Both the position numbers and the translations under genes were made by a program. This document shows positions 18,234 to 26,340 of a DNA stretch of 64,000 bases, one piece after another (position 1 is the first letter of the stretch; each line of letters starts with the position of its first letter). Source of the DNA: Streptomyces cinerochromogenes (GTDB lineage Bacteria > Actinomycetota > Actinomycetes > Streptomycetales > Streptomycetaceae); NCBI RefSeq assembly GCF_014648635.1, contig NZ_BMRM01000026.1, positions 1 through 64,000 on the forward strand, in the 5' to 3' direction. Under the pieces are notes generated by a model, which was given only the letters and a program-made list of their open reading frames with translations, was not told the DNA's origin and made no database searches.

Positions 18234-18818
18234 TTGCGCAAGCTCTCGTACGTCGTCGCCTGCTCGCTCGACGGATTCATCGGCGACGAGCACGGAGACG
18301 GCTCCGCGATGTACCGCTTCCTGGACGAGGAGTTCCTGGCCTACCTCAGGACGGAGCTGCCGGACGCCCTGCCCACCCACATCCGCAGGACGTTCGGCAT
18401 CGACGACCTGGAGAACAAGCGTTTCGACACGGTGGTCCAGGGCCGGGCCAGCTATGAGGTGGCCCTGCGGGAGGGCATCACCAGCCCCTACGGCCACCTG
18501 CGCGAACTCGTCGCCTCCCGCACCCTCGGCGCCTCGCCCCATCCGAACGTCGAGATCGTCGCCGACGACCTGACCGGCCGCGTCCGCGCGCTGAAGGCGG
18601 AGGACGGCGGGCTCGACATCCTCCTGTGCGGCGGCTCGCGGATCGCCGGAGCGCTGCTCGAGGAGATCGACGAGCTCGTCATCAAGAGCTACCCCCTCGT
18701 CTACGGCAAGGGCATGCCGATGTTCGGCACCGGTCTGGACCTCAAGGAGTTCACCCTGGAGTCCCTGCGCACCTTCGACAACGGCGCGCTGGTGCGGACG
18801 TACGGCAGGAAGCGCTGA
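18234..18818 (+). CDS. Dihydrofolate reductase / RibD C-terminal domain family protein
   Basis: A 194-residue protein of the RibD_C/DHFR-like superfamily, members of which bind NADPH and reduce small heterocycles. Visible motifs are RKLSYVVACSLDGFIGDEHG (N-terminal strand and loop, residues 2-21), FDTVVQGRASYEVAL and the LDILLCGGSRIAGALLEE nucleotide-binding stretch. The substrate is unknown. The only suitable start is TTG 18234, with AAAGAGA eight bases before it. Immediately upstream lie three 14-bp repeats, so the gene is probably regulated on its own rather than read through from the prenyl synthase gene. Confidence 0.75.
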   Translation: MRKLSYVVACSLDGFIGDEHGDGSAMYRFLDEEFLAYLRTELPDALPTHIRRTFGIDDLENKRFDTVVQGRASYEVALREGITSPYGHLRELVASRTLGASPHPNVEIVADDLTGRVRALKAEDGGLDILLCGGSRIAGALLEEIDELVIKSYPLVYGKGMPMFGTGLDLKEFTLESLRTFDNGALVRTYGRKR

Positions 18819-18844
18819 GGTTCCCGCCGACCTACCCTGAGGGC

Positions 18845-19156
18845 ATGGACCGCGAGGAACATGTCTGCCGCGTCTGCGGACAGCCCGTCGAGACGGTCGT
18901 CAGGCGCCACAAGACCCTGGGGGCCTGGGTGCCGGTGTGGGGCCCCGGTCCGTGCCGCAACCCGGACTGCCCGGCGTCCGCCGAGTCCGACCGGTCCGCC
19001 GAGTCCGGCCGGTCCGCGGAGTCGGGTCGGTCGGCCGAGTCGGGCCGGTCCGCCGAGTCCGGGCGGCCCGGGTCCGGGCGGCCGGGGGATCCGTCGGCGG
19101 CGGGCGCCCGGGAGCCCTCCGAAAACCGGTGGGACGGTGGGGCGGGAGCACCGTAG
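18845..19156 (+). CDS. Small CxxC protein with SAESGR repeats
   Basis: A 103-residue protein that I do not recognise. The first 45 residues form a small zinc-ribbon-like unit with HVCRVCGQPVE and PCRNPDCPASAE (two CxxC/CxxxxC pairs) around a Trp-rich turn. The rest is low complexity, with five copies of a six-residue SAESGR unit, then Gly/Arg/Pro. The repeats are encoded by five 18-bp units. The ATG at 18845 lies 27 bp after the RibD-like gene. The N-terminal part is probably the conserved piece. Confidence 0.6.
   Translation: MDREEHVCRVCGQPVETVVRRHKTLGAWVPVWGPGPCRNPDCPASAESDRSAESGRSAESGRSAESGRSAESGRPGSGRPGDPSAAGAREPSENRWDGGAGAP
18977..19066 (+). repeat. Five 18-bp tandem repeats inside a coding region
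   Basis: Five consecutive 18-bp units of the type TCCGCCGAGTCCGGCCGG, each coding for SAES(G/D)R. Third-position differences between copies show they are not a very recent expansion. Confidence 0.85.
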
Positions 19157-19165
19157 CGTGGGCGC

Positions 19166-19498
19166 ATGCCGAAGCTTCCGTACATCGTCCACATCACCGA
19201 GCGCTCCCTGTGGGAGGCGGCGCGCCAACGCGGCGTGTACGAGATGTCCACCCGGGGCCGCACGCTCCAGGAGGAGGGCTTCATCCACTTCTCCACCCGC
19301 GACCAGCTCCCGCGCATCGCCGAGTTCCTCTACGGCGGTTACGACGGCCCGGACCGGCTGGTCGTCCTGGTCGTGGACCCGGCCCGGGTCGGGGTGCCGG
19401 TGAAGTACGAGTCCGCCGAGCCGGGCGGGGAGGAGTTCCCGCACGTGTACGGGCCCGTGCCGGTCGAGGCCGTGGTGGACGTGGAGAGCTGGGGATGA
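19166..19498 (+). CDS. DUF952 family protein
   Basis: A 110-residue protein with the DUF952 pattern: YIVHITERSLWEAA at the start, GFIHFSTRDQLPRIAEF around 40-56, VVLVVDPARVG, and a closing FPHVYGPVPVEAVV. The fold resembles a small mono-ADP-ribosyltransferase-like scaffold, but no activity has been proven for the family. The two conserved His in HITERS and FIHFS are present. The gene begins 10 bp after the repeat protein gene, so the three genes from 18234 may form one transcript. Confidence 0.75.
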   Translation: MPKLPYIVHITERSLWEAARQRGVYEMSTRGRTLQEEGFIHFSTRDQLPRIAEFLYGGYDGPDRLVVLVVDPARVGVPVKYESAEPGGEEFPHVYGPVPVEAVVDVESWG

Positions 19499-19510
19499 CC
19501 CGGGGATGAC

Positions 19511-20251
19511 CTATCCGGCGCCGGCCGGCAGGCCGCCCGTCTTCGGGTCGCGGCCGGTCAGGCAGTACGTGCCGCCGGCCGGGTCGCGCATCACCGTCCA
19601 GTGCGCGCCCTCCCGTACGGCGAGGGCGCCCAGTTCCTCGTGCCGGGCGCGGACCGCGGCGATGTCCGCGCAGGCGACGTCCAGGTGCGCCGAGGCCGGG
19701 CGCTCCTCGTCCAGCCGCTGGAGCAGCAGCCGGTGCGGCAGGCCCGCCGGCGGTCGCAGCACGGCGAACTCCGGCCGGGAGCCCGCCCGCAGGTCCCACC
19801 CGGTCAGCCGGGCCCAGAACGCGGACTCGGCGTCGTACCGGGACGGCGGGATGTCGAGGCACACCTGGTCCAGGCGGCTGCCGGACACCACCGGCGGCCG
19901 TACCGCCTCCCCGTGCCAGGGGACGGAGCAGAACAGCTGCCCGCCGGGGGAGCGCAGTACGGCCCAGTCGCCGTGGTCGGCCACCGGTTCGGCGCCCAGG
20001 TGCCGGGCGAGCGCGGTCAACTCCCGTACGTCGTCGGTGCACAGGTCGAGGTGGGCGCCGCCCTCGCCCCCGGTGACGCCCTGGAGCTTCACGCCCGGGT
20101 CCGCGCCCTCGGGCAGCAGCGTCACGAACTCGCCGCCGTCGCCGCGGAACGCGGACAGCCGGGTGCCGGTGGCGGCCGTCCAGAAGGCGCACGCGTCGGC
20201 GAGACGCGCGGCGGGGCGGTCGGCGAAGGCGTAGGTCCAGCGGATCCTCAT
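19511..20251 (-). CDS. VOC (glyoxalase/bleomycin-resistance) family protein, two-module
   Basis: A 246-residue protein built from two VOC modules (about 1-115 and 120-240), each with the beta-alpha-beta-beta-beta layout. Signs are FADRPAARLADACAFWTAATG at the start of module 1 and LDQVCLDIPPSRYDAESAFWARLTGWD at the start of module 2. VOC proteins are metal-dependent lyases, isomerases, dioxygenases or binding-resistance proteins; the activity is not predictable here. I prefer ATG 20251 to the in-frame GTG 20272; ribosome sites are weak for both. It is followed by DUF952 tail to tail with 12 bp between. Confidence 0.75.
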   Translation of the reverse strand: MRIRWTYAFADRPAARLADACAFWTAATGTRLSAFRGDGGEFVTLLPEGADPGVKLQGVTGGEGGAHLDLCTDDVRELTALARHLGAEPVADHGDWAVLRSPGGQLFCSVPWHGEAVRPPVVSGSRLDQVCLDIPPSRYDAESAFWARLTGWDLRAGSRPEFAVLRPPAGLPHRLLLQRLDEERPASAHLDVACADIAAVRARHEELGALAVREGAHWTVMRDPAGGTYCLTGRDPKTGGLPAGAG

Positions 20252-20289
20252 CCGGGGAGTGTAGTTGGGCACATCACGGCGGCCGCAGG

Positions 20290-20349
20290 GATGTCAGCCC
20301 GCCGGCCGCTCCAGGAAGGTGATGTCAGCCCGCCGGCCGCTCCAGGAAG
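20290..20349. repeat. 31-bp tandem duplication at the 3' end of a VOC gene
   Basis: The 29-base segment 20290-20318 recurs exactly at 20321-20349, period 31 bp. It contains the last codons and stop of the VOC gene at 20325, so a dead copy of the gene end lies just past the real stop. Confidence 0.9.
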
Positions 20350-20741
20350 CGGAGCTGGTTGCCCGCCGGGTCCCGGAAGGCGCAGTCGCGGACCCCGTAC
20401 GGCTGGTCCATCGGCTCCTGGAGGACGTCGGCGCCGGATTCCCGCACCCGCTCGTAGAGCGCGTCGCAGTCGGGCGTGGTGAAGATGACCCCGCGCAGCA
20501 GGCCCTTGGCGAGGAGTTCGTTGAGCGCCTGCTTGTCCGCGGGGGAGGCGTCCGGGCTCGCGTCCGGCGGCTCCAGGACGATCTCCACGTCCGGCTGGAG
20601 GGGGGAGCCCATGGTCACCCAGCGCATCCCCTCGAAGCCCACGTCGTTGCGCACCTCCAGGCCCAGTACATCGCGGTAGAAGGCGATGGCCTTGTCGTGG
20701 TCGTCCACGGCGAGGAAACACTGCGCGAGTTTCACGTCCAT
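20325..20741 (-). CDS. VOC family protein
   Basis: A 138-residue single-domain VOC protein: LAQCFLAVDDHDKAIAFYRD at the start, DVEIVLEPP in the middle and the typical CAFRDPAGNQLRFLE end. It probably dimerises to form one metal or ligand site per subunit pair. An AraC-type regulator gene lies 34 bp upstream on the same strand, a common pairing in which the regulator and VOC protein respond to the same compound. GGGTGGG before ATG 20741 is acceptable as a ribosome site. Its 3' end is duplicated downstream (20290-20318). Confidence 0.8.
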   Translation of the reverse strand: MDVKLAQCFLAVDDHDKAIAFYRDVLGLEVRNDVGFEGMRWVTMGSPLQPDVEIVLEPPDASPDASPADKQALNELLAKGLLRGVIFTTPDCDALYERVRESGADVLQEPMDQPYGVRDCAFRDPAGNQLRFLERPAG

Positions 20742-20775
20742 GGACCCACCCTAGGACCGGCGGGCGCGTCGCGCC

Positions 20776-21177
20776 TCAGTACGGGCGGCGGCGCGGCCGG
20801 GTCAGCCGGCGGGCCACGCAGGGCGGGATGGCGGCGCTCTCCTCGTGGTCGCGGGCGCGGTAGGCGCTCGGCGTCTCCCCGACCAGCTCGGTGAACCGGG
20901 AGCTGAAGGAGCCGAGCGAGGTGCAGCCGACGGCGAGGCACACCTCGGTCACGGTGAGATCGCCCCGGCGCAGCAGCGTCTTGGCCCGCTCGACCCGGCG
21001 GGTCATCAGATGGCTGTACGGCGTCTCCCCGAACGCCTTGCGGAAGCTGCGCTGGAAGTGCCCCGGCGACATCAGCGCGTCACGGGCCAGCTCGGTCATG
21101 TCGAGCGGCTCGGCGTACTCACGGTCCATCCGGTCGCGCACCCGGCGCAGCCGTCTCAGGTCCTCCAGTGCGGTCAT
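20776..21177 (-). CDS. AraC-family transcriptional regulator, DNA-binding domain only
   Basis: A 133-residue protein consisting of the double HTH of AraC regulators (about 10-110): LDMTELARDALMSPGHFQRSF for the first helix-turn-helix and LTVTEVCLAVGCTSLGSFSSRF for the second, then a basic tail. It lacks a sensor domain, so it may respond indirectly or work like the small SoxS/Rob type. GGGGGG precedes ATG 21177. It shares its strand with the VOC gene behind it and is divergent from the Trypco2 gene (240-bp gap). Confidence 0.85.
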   Translation of the reverse strand: MTALEDLRRLRRVRDRMDREYAEPLDMTELARDALMSPGHFQRSFRKAFGETPYSHLMTRRVERAKTLLRRGDLTVTEVCLAVGCTSLGSFSSRFTELVGETPSAYRARDHEESAAIPPCVARRLTRPRRRPY

Positions 21178-21416
21178 CCCCCCAGCCTCGCACAGGACCG
21201 CACACCACGGTCCCCGCGTTCGACGGAGCGGTTGCCTCCGGATGTCCGGGCCGCGGACCGCCCCGCTCGCCCGGGGAGGCAGCGAGGGCGGCGGACGGAG
21301 AGCAAGGACCGGGCAGGGTGCGACAGTTCGGCACCTCCGGCCCGAATGCTCAGTATCCTCGAAGAGGGCCGGCCGTCACGGGCTGTCGCCGGGTCCAGGG
21401 CCGTCGAGGGGGACGC

Positions 21417-21725
21417 ATGATCGACCTGTCCGACATGATCCGCACGCTGCGGCACGAGTTGAACGCCGCCATCAGGGACGGCGAGGGCGATCCCCTCCGG
21501 TTCGAGCTGGGGCCGGTGGAGATAGAGACGACCGTCGCCGTGGAGCGCGAGGCGGGCGCGGGCGGCAAGGTGCGCTTCTGGGTCGTCACGGCGGAGACCG
21601 AGGGCAGGCTCGCCGGGGCCACGACGCAGCGGATCACGCTCACCCTGCACCCCAAGGTCGTCGCGGCGGACGGTACTCCCACCAGGACGCTGATATCCGG
21701 CACCGCGCTCCCCGGTGAGCGTTGA
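21417..21725 (+). CDS. Trypsin-co-occurring domain 2 (Trypco2) protein
   Basis: A 102-residue protein matching the Trypco2 pattern: an N-terminal helix (LSDMIRTLRHELNAAI), GDPLRFELGPVEIETTVAVERE, a strand KVRFWVV, and TTQRITLTLHP near the end. Trypco2 proteins were defined by their association with trypsin-like proteases in predicted bacterial conflict systems; they may be partners, regulators or substrates of the protease. The stop codon overlaps the TTG start of the protease gene (TTGA), which argues for strict coupling. The region 21178-21416 before it is the presumed promoter, shared with the AraC gene. Confidence 0.8.
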   Translation: MIDLSDMIRTLRHELNAAIRDGEGDPLRFELGPVEIETTVAVEREAGAGGKVRFWVVTAETEGRLAGATTQRITLTLHPKVVAADGTPTRTLISGTALPGER

Positions 21726-24700
21726 CGGGCGTCTCGGCGGGCGGCGCGGCCGGCGGCGTCGGGCTCCAGAAGGAACGGGTCGCCCAGATCATCGTGGAGC
21801 CGCCGGACGGCGGGCCGGGCGACGGTGAGCGGAGCAGCGCCTCCCGCGGTTCGGGCTACCTCGTCGCGGCGGCCACGGTCCTGACCGCGGCGCACGTCGT
21901 GCGCGACGTGACCCGGGTACGCGTCCGGCTGCCCTCCGACCGGCCCGAGGGGCGGGAGTTCACGGCCAACGTGAGGTGGCGGCACGACGGCATCGACATC
22001 GCCGTGCTCACCCTGGTGGCGCCCGACCGCGCGCGGATCGAGGTGGCGCCCACGCCGCTGGGCCGGGTCGGCGAGCACGACCGGCCGCTGCCGTGCAGCG
22101 CGGTCGGCTACCCGCTCTACAAGATGCGCGACGACCCGGCCGGCAGGTACCGCGATGCCGCGCACCTGCACGACACGACCTGCGCACCGCTGTCCAACAG
22201 CCGCGGCGGGACCCTGGAGCTGAACGTCCCGGTCCCGCCGGCCGGTCCCGGCTCCGCGCAGTCGCCCTGGGAGGGCATGTCCGGCGCCGCCGTGTTCAGC
22301 GGTGGCCGGATCGTCGGTGTCATCGGGCAGCACCACGCCTGGGAGGGGCCGGGGCGGCTGGACGCCGGGCACGTCGGCCGGTGGGCCGAACTGCTCGGCC
22401 GTGACAGCGGGGACGGCAGCGCGGCAGAGGGCGGCGAGGCCCTGCTCCGCGACCTGGAGGCCCTGCTCCGCCAGAGCCTGCGCCACGCCGACCTGCCGGA
22501 CGTGGTGCCGCAGGCGGCAGGTCCCCGGCGGCTCCCGCGCGGCGTCCGTCCGCACGCCCAGGTGCTCGCCCGCAGCGTCCACGGCAAGAAGTACCTGACG
22601 GACGACCAGCTGCTCTTCGTACGGCCCCGGGGCGGGAGGCACCCGGCCGACCCGCACCAGCTGTGGAGCCGGCTGTCGGGCGGTACCCCGCGGGCCGTGC
22701 GCGGTGTCATGCTCGTCGGCCAGGCGGGCACCGGCAAGACCCGCACCTGCTTCGAGGTCGCGGCCCGGGCCGACGGGGAGGGCTGGTCCGTGTTCCACGC
22801 CGGCGTGGGCGCCGCGGTCACGGCCGAGGACCTCGTCGACGTGGTGCGCGGGGTGCCCGGCAGGAAGGTGCTGTTCGTCTTCGACTACCTCGACACCTAC
22901 GCGGAGCTGAACCTGACGCACCTCGCCAACGACCTGGAGTACCTGGCGGAGTGGGAGGCACCGGGCACGCGGGTCGCCTGCGTGGCCTCCGTGCGTCCGG
23001 GCGCGCTCCCCGCCGTGGAGCGGCAGAATCCGGAGTGGCACCGCGTCTTCGACCCGCCGCAGGAGGTGTGCCAGGACCCGGACCACCAGCAGGCCGTCGC
23101 AGAGCGGATCCTGGACAGAGTCGCCGGCGGCGCGGTGGACCAGTACGGCAGACGAAACGTCGCGGCGCTGTGCGGGCGGCGGCCCGTACCGGCCGTGGTG
23201 CTGATGCGGGGCCAGGAGATCCAGTCGGCCGTGCGCGAGGGCGCCACGCTGCAGCAGCTTCAGAACGGCGCCGGGCGGCACGAGTACGCCCCGCTGACGG
23301 TGTGGACCCGGCAGCGCGCGGAGGCGGACCTCGCCACCCTCCCCGGCGAGGCCGAGACGACGCGGCTCGCCTCGGCCGTGGCGGCGGCGGCCTGCCCTCA
23401 GGACCGCCAGGCCGTGCAGGACGCCGTCCGGTACCTCCTGGACCACCACGACGGCCCCGCCCTCGCCACGGGCGCCAAGGGAGTGATCGACGGCCTGCTG
23501 GACCGGGGATGGCTGGTTCTGCCCGACGGCGAGAGCGGCGAGATCGACGTCATGCACGACGTCGTCACCGACGACTACCTGCGCCAGGCCTGCTTCCGGG
23601 ACGACTGGTTCCGGGCCGAGACGGTCCAGGAACTGCTCTCGGCCTTCCTCGTCAGCACCCGCACCCTGCACCTGGCCGCGGGCCACCTGCGCCGATGGGT
23701 GACCGACCTCGACGAGGGGCGGCGGGCCCAGGTCCGGACCGTCTGCGACGGCTGGCTCGACGCGCACGCCACGACCCTCGGCGAACGGCTGAGCGCCGCC
23801 GCGGAACGGGTCGAGGCCGGCGCCACCCTGCTGACCCTGCTGACCGGTCCGCCCTGGCAGTCCGGTGCCGCCGCCGCGTGGGACCGGCTGGTGGCGCCGT
23901 GGCTGCGGGCCGCCGAACGGGAGGCCCCGCACCTCGTACGCAACCTGTTCGCCGCCGCGATCCGCAACACGGCCGACGCCGTCCCCGAGCCGCTGGCCAC
24001 CGCGGCCGTGGCGTGGCTGCGCCGCAACCGCGACGCGCCCGACGCCCGCGCTGTCGCCGAGTCCCTGGTCCGCGCGAACGGTCTGCCGGACCCCGTGCGC
24101 ACCGCGGCCGTGGCCGAGGCGGTCGAGTGGCTCGCCACCCACGGTGTCGCGCCGCGCCACCGGCCCGTCTTCGCGGCGCTGCTCGACCGGGACGACCTCG
24201 CCCCGGCCGTGCGGGAACGCGTCCTCGACCTGGGCCTGGCCGGCATCCGCCGGTACCTTCCCGTGGCGGCCACGGCCCACGTGCTGCGGACCGTCCTCAC
24301 CCTGCGGGACCTGCCGCACCTGGGCGGGGACCGGCTCCTCCGCGTCGTCGACCTGGCCCACCAGTGGCTCGCCGCCCACCCGGAGGAGCGGATGGCGTCG
24401 TACGTCCTGCCGTCCCTGCTCGTACGGACGGAGGTGGACACGCCACGGCGCACACGCGCGATCGAACGGGCGCTGACCTGGCTCGGGGCCCGTGGGACGG
24501 ACCCGATCGCCAGCTTCGTCCTGCGGCAGGTGCTCGATCACTCGGACCTGTCGGCCGACGCCGCCGCCCGGGCGGTGGACTGCGCCCTGCGATGGCTGCG
24601 GAGCAACGACACGGCCCCGGACGCGTCCTTCGTGCTCGGTCCGCTGCTGGTGCTGTGCGGCCGGGAGCAGACCCGGCATCCCGCCTGGGACACCGCCTGG

Positions 24701-26191
24701 ACCACCAGCGCGGTGGAGCACGCCCTCGTCTGGCTGGACCGGGACGACCACGGCACGTCCGAGCGGGCCGCCTATGTCGTCTGGCCCCTGCTCGACCAGC
24801 GCTCCCTCCCGCGGGGGACGAGGGGCTACGTCAGTGAATGGGCCCTCGCCTGGCTCGGTGTCCACGGCGAGAGAGAGCAGGCCCGCCCGGTGCTCTCGGC
24901 GCTGCTCGGCCTGCCCAGCGAGGAGCCGTACCAGCACGCGCGGCTCGCCTGCGCGTTCGCCCTCGACTGGCTGGAGGACCACCACACCACCAGGAAGGCC
25001 TCCTACGTCCTGAGCTCCCTGCTCAGCCACATTGTGCTCCGCGGGGAGCGGGCCGAGGAGGCCGCCCGGTACGCCCTGGACTGGCTCGACCGCCACGCGA
25101 CGGACGACGCCGCGTCCGAAGCCGTCTCGTTCGTGCTCAAGTCCCTGCTCACCAAAAGAGACCTCCCCGCGGAGCAGACCAGGAAGGCCGTCGGCGTCGC
25201 CCTGGACTGGCTCGAACCGCGCCACACCGAGCAGGTGGCGCGGTTCGTCCTCGGCGCCGTCCTCCCGCACGCGGGCGAGGACGGGGACGACCGGGCCGCG
25301 GCCTTCGCCCTGGCCTGGTCGGCCGGTGACCACGGCGGCGCCGCCAATGCCGCGTACGTCCTCGGCCCGCTGCTCGCCCGCAAGGACCCGGACCCGGATC
25401 CGGACCGCGCGGGCCGGCTCGTCGCGCTCGCGGTGCGGTGGCTGGAGACCCACCGCGACACCCGGGAGGCCAAGCTGGTCGTCTGGCCCCTGCTGGCCCA
25501 GCGCGGACTCGACGCCGACCAGCGCCGCCTGGCCGCCGAAGTCGCCCTGCTGCGTGCGGCGGCGAGCCCGGAGGAACTGGACCAGCGTCGCCTCGCGTCG
25601 CTCGCCCAGCTGGGCCCGCTGCCCCCCGAGCAGGGCGCCGCCATCGCCGACCACGTCCTGGCCCGCCTGGAGGACGAGAGCGCGGCCCAGGCGCTGCTGC
25701 CGTACGCCCTGTGGCGGCGGGACATCCGCGGCGACCAGGCCGACCGGCTGGTGGACCGGGCCCTGGAGCTGCTCGCCGCCGACCCCACCCTGCACCGGCG
25801 ACGGGTCCTGCTGCGCGCCCTGCTGGCTCGGCCCGACCTCGACACCGGCCGGGCCGCGCAGGCGGCGGCACGGGCGCGGACGTGGCTGGCGGGCCGGATC
25901 ACCTCCTCCCAGGCCGGCCGCATCCTGCAACCGCTCCTCGCCCGGCACGACCTGAACCCGGCCGACGGCCACCCCGGCCCCACGACGGCCACCCTCACCC
26001 TGGACTGGCTCGCCGCCCAAGACACCCACTACTACGCCGGCGACGTCCTCCTGACCGCCCTGAGCCGCCCCGACCCGAGCCCCGCCCAGACCCGGGCGTA
26101 CGCGGCCCACGCCCGCACCTGGCTCACCACGGCCGACCCCGGGGACGAGAGGGTCCCCCGGCTCAGGGCCCTGCTGCCGCCGGGGGGCTGA
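21722..26191 (+). CDS. Trypsin-NTPase-superhelical repeat protein (predicted conflict/immunity effector)
   Basis: A 1489-residue multidomain protein. It begins with a trypsin-like protease (about 15-225) with triad His58 (TAAHVV), Asp92 (GIDIAVL) and Ser187 (EGMSGAAV). An AAA/STAND-type NTPase follows: P-loop GQAGTGKT 333-340 and Walker B VLFVFDY with Asp388, extending to about residue 620. The remaining 800 residues are degenerate repeats of about 38 residues (pattern A-x-x-W-L, then A-S-x-V-L-x-x-L-L), a superhelical scaffold for target recognition. Such architectures with Trypco2 were described by comparative genomics as NTP-dependent conflict systems. No signal peptide is seen, so it acts in the cytoplasm. 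TTG 21722 is coupled to the Trypco2 stop. A cleavage target is unknown. Confidence 0.8.
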   Translation: MTGVSAGGAAGGVGLQKERVAQIIVEPPDGGPGDGERSSASRGSGYLVAAATVLTAAHVVRDVTRVRVRLPSDRPEGREFTANVRWRHDGIDIAVLTLVAPDRARIEVAPTPLGRVGEHDRPLPCSAVGYPLYKMRDDPAGRYRDAAHLHDTTCAPLSNSRGGTLELNVPVPPAGPGSAQSPWEGMSGAAVFSGGRIVGVIGQHHAWEGPGRLDAGHVGRWAELLGRDSGDGSAAEGGEALLRDLEALLRQSLRHADLPDVVPQAAGPRRLPRGVRPHAQVLARSVHGKKYLTDDQLLFVRPRGGRHPADPHQLWSRLSGGTPRAVRGVMLVGQAGTGKTRTCFEVAARADGEGWSVFHAGVGAAVTAEDLVDVVRGVPGRKVLFVFDYLDTYAELNLTHLANDLEYLAEWEAPGTRVACVASVRPGALPAVERQNPEWHRVFDPPQEVCQDPDHQQAVAERILDRVAGGAVDQYGRRNVAALCGRRPVPAVVLMRGQEIQSAVREGATLQQLQNGAGRHEYAPLTVWTRQRAEADLATLPGEAETTRLASAVAAAACPQDRQAVQDAVRYLLDHHDGPALATGAKGVIDGLLDRGWLVLPDGESGEIDVMHDVVTDDYLRQACFRDDWFRAETVQELLSAFLVSTRTLHLAAGHLRRWVTDLDEGRRAQVRTVCDGWLDAHATTLGERLSAAAERVEAGATLLTLLTGPPWQSGAAAAWDRLVAPWLRAAEREAPHLVRNLFAAAIRNTADAVPEPLATAAVAWLRRNRDAPDARAVAESLVRANGLPDPVRTAAVAEAVEWLATHGVAPRHRPVFAALLDRDDLAPAVRERVLDLGLAGIRRYLPVAATAHVLRTVLTLRDLPHLGGDRLLRVVDLAHQWLAAHPEERMASYVLPSLLVRTEVDTPRRTRAIERALTWLGARGTDPIASFVLRQVLDHSDLSADAAARAVDCALRWLRSNDTAPDASFVLGPLLVLCGREQTRHPAWDTAWTTSAVEHALVWLDRDDHGTSERAAYVVWPLLDQRSLPRGTRGYVSEWALAWLGVHGEREQARPVLSALLGLPSEEPYQHARLACAFALDWLEDHHTTRKASYVLSSLLSHIVLRGERAEEAARYALDWLDRHATDDAASEAVSFVLKSLLTKRDLPAEQTRKAVGVALDWLEPRHTEQVARFVLGAVLPHAGEDGDDRAAAFALAWSAGDHGGAANAAYVLGPLLARKDPDPDPDRAGRLVALAVRWLETHRDTREAKLVVWPLLAQRGLDADQRRLAAEVALLRAAASPEELDQRRLASLAQLGPLPPEQGAAIADHVLARLEDESAAQALLPYALWRRDIRGDQADRLVDRALELLAADPTLHRRRVLLRALLARPDLDTGRAAQAAARARTWLAGRITSSQAGRILQPLLARHDLNPADGHPGPTTATLTLDWLAAQDTHYYAGDVLLTALSRPDPSPAQTRAYAAHARTWLTTADPGDERVPRLRALLPPGG

Positions 26192-26222
26192 CGCGCCGGC
26201 CGGCCCGGTGCGGCCGGACAGG

Positions 26223-26282
26223 AAAAAACCGCACCCGGGCCGCCGTGGACGCCGTGCTCGGCGGCCTGCGGACCGGGTGCGG
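26223..26282 (-). terminator. Strong terminator of sodN
   Basis: A long GC hairpin whose outer arms CCGCACCCGG and CCGGGTGCGG pair perfectly. It is followed on the minus strand by T6. It also lies just past the stop of the convergent trypsin-NTPase gene and may serve both. Confidence 0.9.
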
Positions 26283-26312
26283 TGCGGTGCAGGAGACGCT
26301 GCCGGTCAAAGG
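26223..26312 (-). ncRNA. Probable s-SodF small RNA from the sodN 3' UTR
   Basis: In S. coelicolor the sodN 3' UTR is processed to a stable RNA of about 90 nt (s-SodF) that base-pairs with the ribosome site of sodF mRNA, switching off iron superoxide dismutase when nickel is present. Here the last 90 nt before the end of the T tract start near 26312 and contain GCGTCTCCTGC, an anti-Shine-Dalgarno-like stretch (26289-26299), before the terminator hairpin. Location, size and content fit. The sodF target lies outside the window, so pairing could not be tested. Confidence 0.65.
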
Positions 26313-26340
26313 ACCTGCAGGTCAGAAGGCGGCTGGAAGA

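Noticed and set aside
21350-26110. A 1586-residue minus-strand open frame opposite the trypsin-NTPase gene.
   Set aside because: No recognisable domain, extreme Gly/Val/Arg composition, and it opposes a protein with an intact protease and NTPase.
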